From Pleurostoma richardsiae (lineage: Eukaryota > Ascomycota > Sordariomycetes > Calosphaeriales > Pleurostomataceae): a stretch of 64,000 bases of DNA. The translations under genes and the position numbers were made by a program. Location: NCBI GenBank assembly GCA_030052745.1, contig JANBVO010000019.1, positions 310,001 to 374,000 on the forward strand, read 5' to 3'. Of this stretch, positions 12,502 through 22,082 are shown one piece after another. The notes under the pieces were generated by a model. That model did not search any database. It saw nothing but the letters and a program-made list of their open reading frames with translations, and was not told the DNA's origin. Each line of letters starts with the position of its first letter. Position 1 is the first letter of the stretch.

Positions 12502-12959
12502 CATGAGCCGCCCATCCACCACTGACGGCGTGCATGGCCTGGCATTTGAGTAGGATAAGACTCTTCCTTCCCGTGCATTCCCTGCATTTCCTCTTCTAAA
12601 ATCCCCCCTCCCTCCCTCCCTCCCTCCCTCCACACTTCCAGGCCGCTGATCGAGGTGCCCCTCCCCCTCTTCGCAGCCGTCTCGGCTCACCCAAAAACAA
12701 CCAACCTCCACCCCGCCCGTCGCTGCCCGTCCCGCACGAGGCGGACTACGGGGTCCGGCGCATGCTGGATCCCCACTCCGTCCCCACCGCCGGCCCGCGA
12801 CCGTCCCGCCTTCCCGCCCAGGACCATGTGCTCCACCCCGCACCTGGCTTGGGCCTCCCGGGACCGGCTGGTGCGGCGGAGCGGGAGTCGCGCCTAACCG
12901 CTCTGCTGGGGCAGATTGACGATGTCCTGCGCAACCCCCTGCCGGACGACGCGCATTGA
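12502..12959 (+). CDS. Candidate small Pro-rich protein, frame unresolved
   Basis: An ATG at 12502 (MSRPSTTDGVHGLAFE) runs to a GTAGGA donor. A polypyrimidine tract made of CCCT repeats leads to a CTTCCAG acceptor near 12640. A downstream frame reads PHEADYGVRRMLDPHSVP and ends ERESRLTALLGQIDDVLRNP before the stop near 12959, which looks like a genuine helical C-terminus. The simple splice of the two parts lands in a different frame, so either another intron exists, the start is different, or the gene is broken. No domain is recognised. Confidence 0.3.
12604..12631. repeat. CCCT microsatellite
   Basis: Six to seven CCCT units in a row. They form the pyrimidine tract just before a possible CTTCCAG splice acceptor, so the repeat may lie inside an intron of the candidate small gene. 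Confidence 0.75.
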
Positions 12960-13630
12960 CTCGCCGCCTTTCTAACGGCGCCATATTTCGCCAAGGTGCG
13001 TGGAGCAATGCTCTATTACCTGTTGCAGTGAAAGCAATGCGTTATCGATCTTGCATGCGATGCTGACCGCCTACAGCGTAGAGTGATGGGCCATCCGCGG
13101 GCAAGGGGGCGGGTTCGAGGGATGGGTGGAAGATGGCCCTGCAATGTGATGCAGCCTTTTGCGGCGTCTGTAGGCTCGAGTAGAACGCCTTGGGGGAAGC
13201 CGTGTCGGCAGTGCTCATGCAGCACATGCGTGTATGAAGACAGTAGAACCAATGGAGAAGAAACACATTCATTCGTAAAGGCCCGACATTGGGTGTAGTC
13301 ATCTGTGATTCAGACCTAAACAGCACGCCTGCAGGGTGGCAGTGCACGCTATCAGCTACAGAAACCAAACTAGTGTGCGTGTTAAGGTGGGCAGAATCTC
13401 CCCCCGCAACATTTTCCTGGACTTTGAGATTACTAAAGAGAAGAGCATTGCAGCTTTTAGGCCCGGGGAGAACGAATTGCTGAGTGCAGTACAAGCGGCT
13501 AGGCGGACAACGGCTACAGCGACGATACTACGGCAGGCGAACATAAGGGCTCCGGAAGACCATATCCAACGGCCATTCACTAGCACCGATAGTTCAACCG
13601 CGTCCTCACTGTCCTTATCTCCTGCACACG
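12960..13630. other. Upstream flank of the HET gene
   Basis: No supported gene. A plus-strand open frame at about 13336-13665 has no ATG start and overlaps the HET start in another frame. Confidence 0.4.
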
Positions 13631-15415
13631 ATGAGGCTCATCAATACACGAACGCTTCTGTTTGAAGAATTCACCAGGGACATACCTCAGTATGCCATCC
13701 TTTCGCACACGTGGGAGGAAGGCGAGGAGGTATCGTTTGCGGAAATGGGCGATCCCGCCTGCACAAGAAAGAGGGGATACGAGAAGGTCGCCATGACCTG
13801 CAAGCTCGCGGCCGAGTCTGGCATCGGATACGCGTGGGTTGACACCTGTTGCATCGACAAGTCCAGCAGCGCCGAGCTGTCCGAGGCGATCAACTCCATG
13901 TTTCGGTGGTACCAGCGCTCCGCGGTCTGCTACGTCTTTCTCTCTGATCTCAACGCCGAGGTTGCTCTCCACGATGCTCTCGTCCAGTGCCGCTGGATCA
14001 CTCGTGGCTGGACGCTACAAGAACTCATCGCCCCCAAAGACATTATCTTCTTCGATAAGACATGGGTCCAGCGCGGCCATAAAGTCGACTACCTTGACGT
14101 CTTGCAGTCAGCTACTGGGATTGACATCGCCGTCCTGAAAAACACAGTGTCACTGTCGAGACTTTCTGTCGCGCAGAAGATGTCCTGGGCAGCGCACAGG
14201 GAGACTACCCGGACTGAGGACAGGGCATATAGTCTGCTCGGGATTTTTGATGTTCACATGCCCTTGCTATATGGAGAAGAGGAGAGGGCGTTCCGCAGAT
14301 TGCAAGAGGAGATCATCAAAACCACCCCGGACGTGACCATCTTTGGTTGGACGAGGCCGCTGCCCTTGGCCAGCCAACGCGCCGCACTGCCTAGTTCTCC
14401 GTACTGTGGCATCTTGGCCGAATCGCCCGAGGAGTTTGCGAGCAGTGCGTCGCTTAAACCATTCAAAGGAAGGTCTGATACAGACTTCTCCGTGACAAAC
14501 CGTGGAATAAAGGTGCGATTTTACCTCCTTATCGCCGTGCTTAAATCCGGGCGTGGACAATGTTATGGCTTACCAGTGGGTGTCGTGAATGGGGCGTATC
14601 TTCAATGCATTCGACTAAGAAAGTCTGGTGTAAATGAGTTCGTCCGAGCCGAGAGCCATTGCCTGCTGGACAACAGAGAAATGTCGCACTCGTTTTTTGA
14701 GACAAAAATGGTGGACGCATACCTGTTGATCCGACTGCCTGAGGTTGCGCGCGTTGATGACGATCTCCTGCCACCAACATCCAACCCGCTCAACCAGATC
14801 ATTTTCAATTGCCGTCCGCACGTCCTAAAGATAGCCTTATTGCCAGATATGCATTTTGAACCTATATATCCTGTAGCTCGGTGGGATTATGAGGACAATG
14901 TGTTCTTCAGTTCAATCCGGGATGGTGGAGCTGGCTACGTCTGCGGATATGTCATGGGCGTGAAGCTCCTGGTCATTCCTGGGCAGGAGGGGCTGGCACG
15001 GTTTAAGCCTATCACTTTCAAGACTGTCCTACAGGCTTTGCCCTTCGCTGTCTCCCAGGATGGACAGGGCCTCCAGCATACGCTTCTCCACTTTGCAGAT
15101 TACCAAACTTGGTGCAAAGATATATTGTCAACGGCCAGGGACTTTGACAGCGACACCAACACGATGCTAGAGAGTCTTGAGAGCCATGGTATACCTCGAT
15201 CATCCGAGGTTGTCATCCTGGACCAACCAACGGGGTCGAGCTTTGTCCTATCGACAAACGTTACCACGGAAGTCGACAAGAGTATATGCCGTAAAGCGTT
15301 CAAGCGGATAGGGTTTTCTTGGACTGTTTTCAACAACAAGGAGGTACCGATAACAACCAACCAAAAGTGGCAGATCTATCCTTTCACATCACGATATGGA
15401 CTTTCATATAGATAA
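13631..15415 (+). CDS. HET-domain protein (heterokaryon incompatibility)
   Basis: Intronless, 594 aa. It starts MRLINTRTLLFEEF and has the full HET domain (about 20-165): YAILSHTWEEGEEVSF, GYEKVAMTC, YAWVDTCCIDKSSSAELSEAI, the YxFLSDL strand and RGWTLQELIAPKDIIFFD. The extension EDRAYSLLGIFDVHMPLLYGE followed by AFRRLQEEI is typical of HET-E/HET-D-like fungal proteins. Members trigger programmed cell death when incompatible hyphae fuse; the HET domain itself is the effector. There is no NACHT or WD40 part, so this is the short HET-plus-unknown form. The C-terminal 350 residues have no recognised fold. It starts at the first ATG and ends 60 nt before the stop of the convergent hydrolase. Confidence 0.92.
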   Translation: MRLINTRTLLFEEFTRDIPQYAILSHTWEEGEEVSFAEMGDPACTRKRGYEKVAMTCKLAAESGIGYAWVDTCCIDKSSSAELSEAINSMFRWYQRSAVCYVFLSDLNAEVALHDALVQCRWITRGWTLQELIAPKDIIFFDKTWVQRGHKVDYLDVLQSATGIDIAVLKNTVSLSRLSVAQKMSWAAHRETTRTEDRAYSLLGIFDVHMPLLYGEEERAFRRLQEEIIKTTPDVTIFGWTRPLPLASQRAALPSSPYCGILAESPEEFASSASLKPFKGRSDTDFSVTNRGIKVRFYLLIAVLKSGRGQCYGLPVGVVNGAYLQCIRLRKSGVNEFVRAESHCLLDNREMSHSFFETKMVDAYLLIRLPEVARVDDDLLPPTSNPLNQIIFNCRPHVLKIALLPDMHFEPIYPVARWDYEDNVFFSSIRDGGAGYVCGYVMGVKLLVIPGQEGLARFKPITFKTVLQALPFAVSQDGQGLQHTLLHFADYQTWCKDILSTARDFDSDTNTMLESLESHGIPRSSEVVILDQPTGSSFVLSTNVTTEVDKSICRKAFKRIGFSWTVFNNKEVPITTNQKWQIYPFTSRYGLSYR

Positions 15416-15474
15416 CCACACGCCTTCATCTGAAATGAATCCACCAAGCAGCCAATTTTCCTAAAGCCTGGACA

Positions 15475-16741
15475 TCAGACTCCTTGCTTCTTCAAGAAGT
15501 CGAAAGCCATCGTGAATGCCTGCGGTGCTATCTTGTGCAGGTTGAGGTTGTGTCTAGCTGTAAGTCAGCTGCAGTTACAGTACCTTGAGTTGAGAAGAGA
15601 AGGCATGCACCCTGATGGCAAATTGTCTATGGTCTCAACAACACTAGAACCATTGAAAATAGCCCCGGTAGTATTGAGTAGGCCGACGCAGTTTCCCCCA
15701 CATGCAGATACGTCGAACTGGCCCTGGAGCACAAGCACGGGGGCCTTGATGTTGGGGTAATTCATCTCGCTAGCAATCAGCGACAGGAGCTCGCCTACTG
15801 CGAACGTCTCGCTGCCGACGCTATACGACCATTCGGCGACGTGGCGCTCGAAGTAGGGGTCCGCATAGTACACGTAGCTCTCCGCATAAGCGTCCGCTGA
15901 TGTCAGGTAGCCGGAGTCCAGCTCGCTCCAACGCAGGGGATTCTCGATATTAGCGACGCGGAAGCCGGCGCCCGCGATGAAGGGCCCAAAGTAGTCGAAC
16001 GTCCCGCTGAACCCGGTGAGAACTACTGCGTCGACTGCTGTCTGACTAACCGAGGCGGCTGAGAGGTAAGAGCCGTAGCTGTGGCCGACGAGCGCGACTT
16101 TGGTGGCCTTCATTTCCGTCCGCGCGTAGTCGACGAGCGAGTTCAGAACGGCTGTCTCGACCTTGAATTGTGCGTCGGTGACAGAGTTGACCCTGGGCCC
16201 ATGGGTTGGCTGACTGAATGGGCTATATCAAGGACAACCCGTACTTCGACGAAGAGCCGACTCCGATTCTGTCATAGCTCAACACGGAGTGGCCGGCTGC
16301 TACCGCAGCGTCAACGAAGCTGTAGTTCCTCGAGTCTGCGAAGTTGGGGCGCCAGTACCTGTCAACGTTTGTACGAGCAAAGCGCTTTCCTCAACGCTAT
16401 TGCTGACAAAGCTGCGTACAGTTTGCTCTCGATGATGCCGTGAGTTAGGATTGACGTCGGGTTTCCCGTCCCACACAGGGTTGCGCCGACAGTATAAGTG
16501 CTCTCCATCGACGCAGAAGTAGTGCCAAGAACGGGCGCCGGTCTGTCTCGTTCCCGAAATCTCGTCTTGTGAGCTCAAGGGTGATGGCGGCGGCATCCCA
16601 GTTGTCCTTGATTGTGGCGTTTAGGAGGAAGCGTGGTACGGATACAGTGATGGGGATCTGGACCTCCTTGCAAGTTGGTGAAGTCGGTTGAGGCCAGGCC
16701 GAGGCCGCTGAAGCAAACCCGAGAGCCAGGAGTATATAGTC
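15475..16741 (-). pseudogene. Decayed secreted alpha/beta hydrolase
   Basis: Exons 16741-16420, 16358-16245, 16192-15611 and 15553-15475 join through introns of 61, 52 and 57 nt and give an alpha/beta hydrolase. It has a hydrophobic leader (ILLALGFASAASA), then LTHGIIESKLYWRPNF, SYDRIGVG, the nucleophile elbow GHSYGS, an acid region LQGQFDVSACGGN and a C-terminal HNLNLH holding the catalytic His. Two defects break it. No ATG precedes the leader (a TAG lies directly upstream), and the first exon is one base short of the frame, with the shift between about 16560 and 16530. All introns still look functional, so decay is recent or the defect is an assembly error. An upstream ATG exon joined at the CTAG before 16741 is possible but gives a poor signal peptide. 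Confidence 0.72.
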
Positions 16742-17058
16742 CTAGCTAGCGGGGCCTAGACACGAGATGTGACTGCCCGAGTGAACCCCGAAAGAAGCGG
16801 TCCTGAAGGTCATATAGTCTAAGCTGATAATGGTGGAATAGATATTAACCTATGTCGGCTGTCGTGATCGATTCATACCTGCTTTGTCTTCTCATTAACT
16901 CTCTCGAGCGTTATAAATATTCAGCCACTGTTCAACCTTCACTCCTCTAGCGGCTCTCTACTGTTTCTTATATCCTCATTTCGTTTCCTCTCAATCGTCT
17001 CACTCTCGTCAAAGGAGCTGATGTTAAAAATGTGTTGGGAAGCATGTCTAGTGTTCAA
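16742..17058. other. Intergenic, no gene seen
   Basis: Lies between the decayed hydrolase and the end of the amadoriase-like gene. Nothing further is supported. Confidence 0.4.
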
Positions 17059-18434
17059 TCACAACTTTGATGTCGCCGGACGCCGAACCTCGGCAAATTC
17101 CTTGGTGTCTCCCAGGCGCCAACTAACATCACCACCCCAGTCGGGACTTTTGGCTTCAGGCTTTGGAGTTCTCCAGCGCCATCTAGTGACCTCCTGGCAA
17201 CCGGCCGGCGACTCAAGGAGATCGACGATCCATCGACCAACGATCGGGAACATCTTGAATCCGTGACCGGAGTCGCCCGACAAGAGGATGACCGAATCCG
17301 ACGTTTGTGGTACGTAGTCCACGATGAAGTCGGAATCACTGGTGTCCGCAAACCAACAGAGTGATTTCCTCACAAAAGGTCGCTCAGCAAGAGATGGGAG
17401 AGTCTGTTGGAGCAACTTGCGAAGCCTCAACTCATCCTCCTCAGGCAAAAAGGAACTATCTGACAAAGAAAGAGGCGGGAGAGAGAGTCCAGTGGACGGG
17501 TCCGTGTTGACGTACCCGCCGCCCATCGGGCACAGCTTCAGCAGATTTGTCTTTGGATCTGGCTCGAAGAAAAAGCCGAGGTCCCTCGCATACGTGACAG
17601 GGATGCCACGAAGAGCTGACGTCTCATCGTCGGTGAGGTGGACGTGCGCAACCGACCATGACTTGGCGACCACCTCCGTGCCGATCTCGGGAACCAGCTT
17701 CGTAGCCGCAGCGCCTGCAGCGACGATGACCAAAGAGGCTGGATGAAATTTACCGTCCTTCGTCCGGACTCCACTGCTCCTTCTTCCGCTTGGTGTGTTT
17801 TGATACACTACTTCGTCTACCGCACCTGACTCGCCGAGCAAAAATCTAACCCCGCGGGCCTGAGTGGCTCGAAACACTGCGATCAGTGCGTTCGCGGAGT
17901 GCGCATACCCGTCATAACGGTTGAAATATCCGTTCCATCCAGGCAGTGGCCCATCAAACTGCCAGCAGACTCGCCGGATATCTTCCTTTCCACGAATAGG
18001 AACCAGGTAGGTCGCTATGTCGGAGTGTCCTTCTGCGGCCGCCTGGAACTTTTTGAGGGTTCCAATGGCTTTCTCCGGTGCCTGTCCAGAGATACAGTGT
18101 AGAAAACCCGTCTGGTGGAAGTGCGGCGCAAACAACGGAGTCTTCCAGGCGCTGAGGGCTTTCTATAAATTATCATTCAGCACTTGCCATTGAGCTACGT
18201 CTCGAAGATGCTGTGGGCGTTACTAACCACTGCTAAGGCAGTATAGAATGGGTCTTCATACTCTGCTCTCAGAATTTTGTTGATATCATTTGCGGCGGAG
18301 TAGCCGGATGGTATGTTATCTTGCTCAAAGACGGTGATATTGGTATACCCCTGGAGAGAGAGGTGGAGGGCTGTCGACAGGCCGAAAGCGCCTCCGCCAA
18401 CGATATTCACTGCATCAGACTTTGAAATCCCCAT
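17059..18434 (-). CDS. FAD-dependent amine oxidase, amadoriase (fructosyl amino acid oxidase) type
   Basis: Two exons (18434-18228, 18162-17059) with a 65-nt intron (GTTAGT...ATAG) give 436 aa. The N-terminal FAD-binding motif is G13-G-G15-A-F-G18, followed by the LSLQGY helix and FEQDNIPSGYSAANDINKILRAEYEDPFY, typical of the DAO/MSOX family and close to fungal amadoriases. The C-terminal SGDSGHGFKMFPIVG segment is the second FAD contact; the Cys of a SLCWFADTSDSDF motif is a likely site of covalent FAD, as in this family. Such enzymes oxidise fructosyl amino acids or N-methyl amino acids to glucosone or formaldehyde, the amino acid and H2O2. The protein ends in SKL, a canonical type 1 peroxisomal targeting signal, which fits H2O2 production. 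Sarcosine oxidase is the main alternative. Confidence 0.86.
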
Positions 18435-18652
18435 AGCATTGATTAGAATGGCCGCCGGCTCCTACTTAGTTATCGAGACCAGTCTTTGTCTATGCTGATT
18501 CTTTGTACATAAAATGAGCTTTGATTTATGGGTTTTAGCTGTTCCTGTTGCACGAGTAAACTTCGGGAGCAAACCCGCAGCAATCAGTCGGGTTGTTCTC
18601 TTGATTTTCGGTTTTCGTCGGTCTAGTGGGCGCTCGTGAAGGTAAGCTTAAC

Positions 18653-19080
18653 TTATTTAGGTGACAAGCCGTAGATGTAGCCCCGACTCATAGCGGGTGG
18701 TAGGCAGGGTTGAGAGAACTGGTGGAATCCGCTGAAGATGTCTGCAAACCACAGATGTGGGGCGCTGATCGGAAGCGAGGCCGTTATCGTGTGCTGAGGA
18801 ACGTCATGGTCGGGAACGGGCCCGAGCATCTCCACATCGTCAGGCCGTTCCTTGAGCTGGGCCACCATTTCCCACATGAAGTCCCATGCTTGCCTTAGTC
18901 AAAGAAAATTAAACGGAGTGGCGAAGAGAGTAATTGATCTATCAGGACTATCTATGCTCTAGACACCACCGGCATCCCGTTGGAGTCATACCGCGGCTGA
19001 GAGCTTCAAAGCTAGACTTACCTAAGGTGGACAACCACGGTGATATTGATGACAAGTATCCGAGTTTTAGTTATTATGCG
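18653..19080 (-). pseudogene. Gene fragment, family not recognised
   Basis: The minus strand from about 18890 reads AWDFMWEMVAQLKERPDDVE, then VPDHDVPQHT and HLWFADIFSGFHQFSQP before a stop at 18653. Codon flow and composition look like the C-terminal exon of a real protein. About 160 nt upstream is a GTAAGT donor near 19022, preceded by a short hydrophobic frame (RIL followed by VINITVVVHL). No start or upstream exons with matching content were found. It is probably a relic. The remaining stretch 18435-18652 has no gene. Confidence 0.35.
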
Positions 19081-19318
19081 GTCAAGCCCCTCTCCACTGG
19101 TATGACCCGGCGCCAGTGCAGCTAATTTGGCAGTAGCATGTTTCATTTACTGTACATCGGTGGAAATTGAAGGCCTGCTTCTGTGATTCCTCAATACAAG
19201 ACGCTCGATACGGCGCAGAAGAATACAATTTTCATTGACATCCGGAGGAATACTTTCATAAACTACCGCCCAAGATGGAGCCATGAGCGTTACTGCTTGC
19301 TTACTATCGACAGGACAA

Positions 19319-20720
19319 TCATACTTTTATGCCAACAGTGGACGATATTCCAAATTCTTCGTCCAGAAGTCTCTTAAAGATGGCCGGATTCCGCTCGTTG
19401 AGCTGTGCAAAGAACTCTTCTCTCTCCTCTACATCTTCGGATGCCGTAGATAGCAAGCGTTTGCGGTTCGTAATCGCCGCTTTGTTGGTATACTCCAAAA
19501 AGCGGTACCGTCGTTCCTGGCCGTATTCCTGAAGCCGAGCAAGCGGTTGTCCGTCCTTGATGATTTCCTTCAGGACGTTCCCCAGAAGTGCGGCGTCAAG
19601 AAAACCCGTGGTCAGACCAAGCCCGCCTGTCGGGTTAGTGAGCTATGGAAGGAGACTTAAGTATAATGGCTTGCTATGGTTGTCAGGAGACAGATACTGA
19701 CATGTGCGGCGTCGCCTGCCAGGGCTACTCGGCCATCGACGAACTTGGCTGCGCAACGTTGATGGACTCTATAAGGAGAGATGCTCGTTATTCTGACGTC
19801 GCTCATGTCCCCTGGAAAGATTCTTGCCAGTCTCTTTCGCAGCTGGTGAATGCCCCTTTCTTCATCCCATGTCTTCTCGAGATCTCCAGTTACTGGCTCA
19901 CCAGAGGCCACCCTCCAGCTGGAGCCTTTCCCTAGTCTGGCAACAACGGCCCAGTATTGTTCGTCAACAATAAAATTCCCAGGCTCCCATCCGAGGGATT
20001 CAACATCATAGTCGATGTTTGCCGCGACTACATCGAAGTCATTCCAGGTAAACCCTTCCAGCGGTATACCCAGGATGTGTCTGACGGTGCTCTTTCCCCC
20101 GTCTGCCCCCACAAGGTACTGCGAAGTATGCTTCCGCGTCTTTCTCTCTGCACCAGACTCTATAATGGCCTTAACCGTTTCGCCAGACTGCTCGAACTCG
20201 ACAAGCCTTGTATTAAACTCGACCCGGACGTTCTCATGACGCCGGAGGTGATTCAACATAATACGAGCGACATCATGCTGTCCCAATTGGATCACTGGGT
20301 GACCAGGCATGCCAGTGAGCTTAGCAAGCACTTGACCGCCGGGCTTTCTCCAAGACAGTCCAGTTTCGTTGGCGTAGCCAGCTTCCAGTAGGTCGTCATA
20401 TAGTCCCATCTTCATGAATTCATCCAGCACTACTGTCAGGTAACTAGGAAGCCAGTGAATCTCAAAATTATGTAACAGATGCCAGGTCACTCACATCATG
20501 GCTCTCGGAGACGTCAGAACGTCTTTCTCGGAATCGAAGACGACGACATCAATGCCAGCCTTTGCGAGCGCCAGGGCTGTAAACAATCCAACTGGGCCGG
20601 CGCCAATGATGGTGACTGTGCTGGTGCTGATCTGAACGCAGGTGTCGAATTAGTGTCAGCTTCCAGCGCATAAACACTATGTCTTGCAACGATTCGTACC
20701 GGAAAGGTGTCTGCCGACAT
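19319..20720 (-). CDS. Class A FAD-dependent aromatic monooxygenase
   Basis: Four exons (20720-20700, 20631-20495, 20443-19702, 19642-19319) with introns of 68, 51 and 59 nt give 407 aa. The first exon codes for only seven residues (MSADTFP). Family marks are the dinucleotide motif GAGPVGLFTALALAKAG from residue 17, the DG motif YLVGADGGKSTVRH near 165 and the GD motif GRVALAGDAAHLTNPTGGLG near 297. These define the PHBH-like single-component monooxygenases, which use NAD(P)H and O2 to hydroxylate phenolic rings; the substrate is unknown. It is divergent from an EthD-like gene, and an esterase and a Zn-cluster regulator lie close by, which suggests an aromatic or polyketide modification or degradation set. 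Confidence 0.9.
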
Positions 20721-21093
20721 GGTTCTGACAGTGATGCCAGCTCACTCATAGGGAGGAATGGAGGACGTGTTTTGCGGGGATTGTCCAAACAATGTATTTC
20801 AGGGTGTTGTGTCTCCAAAAGGATTTAGACGCTCATAAGTCCTGTTCCCTGTGGGCGTAGTGCAAGACAAATGGTCCGGCACGCCGACGGATCGGCAGAC
20901 AGTCCCCGGCCGGCCCCACATCCCGAACGGAATCCCGAGACGCTGGCCAAATGTAAATGCGATCGTAGTCCATGTCCCCAGCCATTGTTAGGTCCCGCCC
21001 AAGCCCTGCGACAGGATATGCGACTACCGCACCAGCCTCTGTCATAAACCTGCAGGATCGTTTCGTTCCGTCAACCGCCATAGAATCGGAGCA
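20721..21093. promoter_or_regulatory. Shared divergent promoter region
   Basis: 373 bp separate the starts of the FAD monooxygenase (minus) and the EthD-like gene (plus). This head-to-head layout suggests common control. No specific operator was identified. Confidence 0.5.
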
Positions 21094-21846
21094 ATGCCGC
21101 ACGAGTTGGACGTAATATCAGCTGGGAAAACCCGCTACGACGACCAGGATGAGGTTGTATTCTTCATCTCCGTCGAGAGGATACCCAAATGGTCTTTCGA
21201 GGACTTTGCTCACGAGTATTCCGAAGTCCATGCGCAATTGGCGCGACAGCAGCACGAACACGTCAAGCTCCCTCTCGGCTATGTACAAGTCTCGGTGTCG
21301 AAGACATCTGCCGCAGGGGACCTCGCTCCAGACTGGGATTTCGTGACCTGTTTGACATGGCCCAGTATCAACGTCATATGGACGGGCTTCCAGGACCCAG
21401 CTTACAAGGGAAGCGTAGGCAAGCACGTCTTCTGCAGGCTCGACAACCAGGAAGGATCCATCGCAAAGCGTTATGACGGATTCGCTGTCGATGTCGCCGG
21501 AGCATCACTTGCGACTAGTCAGATCTTAGTATTTCACCGTCGTTTATCTCAGGATGAAGAGGCAGATTCGGCCTGGCTCCAAAAGCGTTTTGCGAAAGCC
21601 GTTAGCTGGAAGGCATCTCTCAGAAGATACACCATCTGGAAGGATGTGACGCCGAAGGATACGGCTACGTTCTTCGCTGGAACACAGTTCATTACTGGTT
21701 CGTGGCTCAATTTCAAGGCTATTGAGATGTACGTGCTGGATAGCACAGACGCAACATCCGCGTTCTTCGAGCAGAATCGTTCTGCCATCGTGGACGGGGA
21801 GGTGGAACCGTACGTTGTCATTGGGACACATAGGACAGTCATTTAG
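21094..21846 (+). CDS. EthD-like protein, tandem ferredoxin-like domains
   Basis: Single exon, 250 aa. The N-terminal half (about 18-125) has the EthD/dimeric alpha-beta-barrel pattern: VVFFISVERI strand, WSFEDFAHEYSEVHAQL helix with the conserved HxxL, then YVQVSVSK. The C-terminal half (about 140-250) repeats the fold: ATSQILVFHRRL, a helix, then ASLRRYTIWKDV and FKAIEMYVLD. EthD domains are about 100 aa, so this looks like an internal fused dimer. Fungal relatives accompany oxidative steps in degradation or polyketide pathways, and some act as cyclases or dehydratases. Its catalytic role here is unknown. The divergent monooxygenase is the likely partner. Confidence 0.65.
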   Translation: MPHELDVISAGKTRYDDQDEVVFFISVERIPKWSFEDFAHEYSEVHAQLARQQHEHVKLPLGYVQVSVSKTSAAGDLAPDWDFVTCLTWPSINVIWTGFQDPAYKGSVGKHVFCRLDNQEGSIAKRYDGFAVDVAGASLATSQILVFHRRLSQDEEADSAWLQKRFAKAVSWKASLRRYTIWKDVTPKDTATFFAGTQFITGSWLNFKAIEMYVLDSTDATSAFFEQNRSAIVDGEVEPYVVIGTHRTVI

Positions 21847-22082
21847 CGGAGACCTAAATGTGGTTCCGTTACAAAGGATATGCCAGACTACCTTACCTTA
21901 GCTAAAACACGAAGAGGACCCTTAAGAAGTTCTCTCTATAGAGAGACAGACATATCTTCGTCGAAGTGGTGCTAAAGCTTAAAAGGCGCAGAATTTTCTT
22001 CAAAGTGCATGAAGCTATCCGGGAGCATTTTCACCGCATGACTACTTTACATAGATAAAATGCCCTTGTAACTGCCAATGCC

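Noticed and set aside
12457-13008. 183-codon minus-strand frame
   Set aside because: Gly/Arg-rich, no domain, overlaps a CCCT microsatellite and a better plus-strand candidate.
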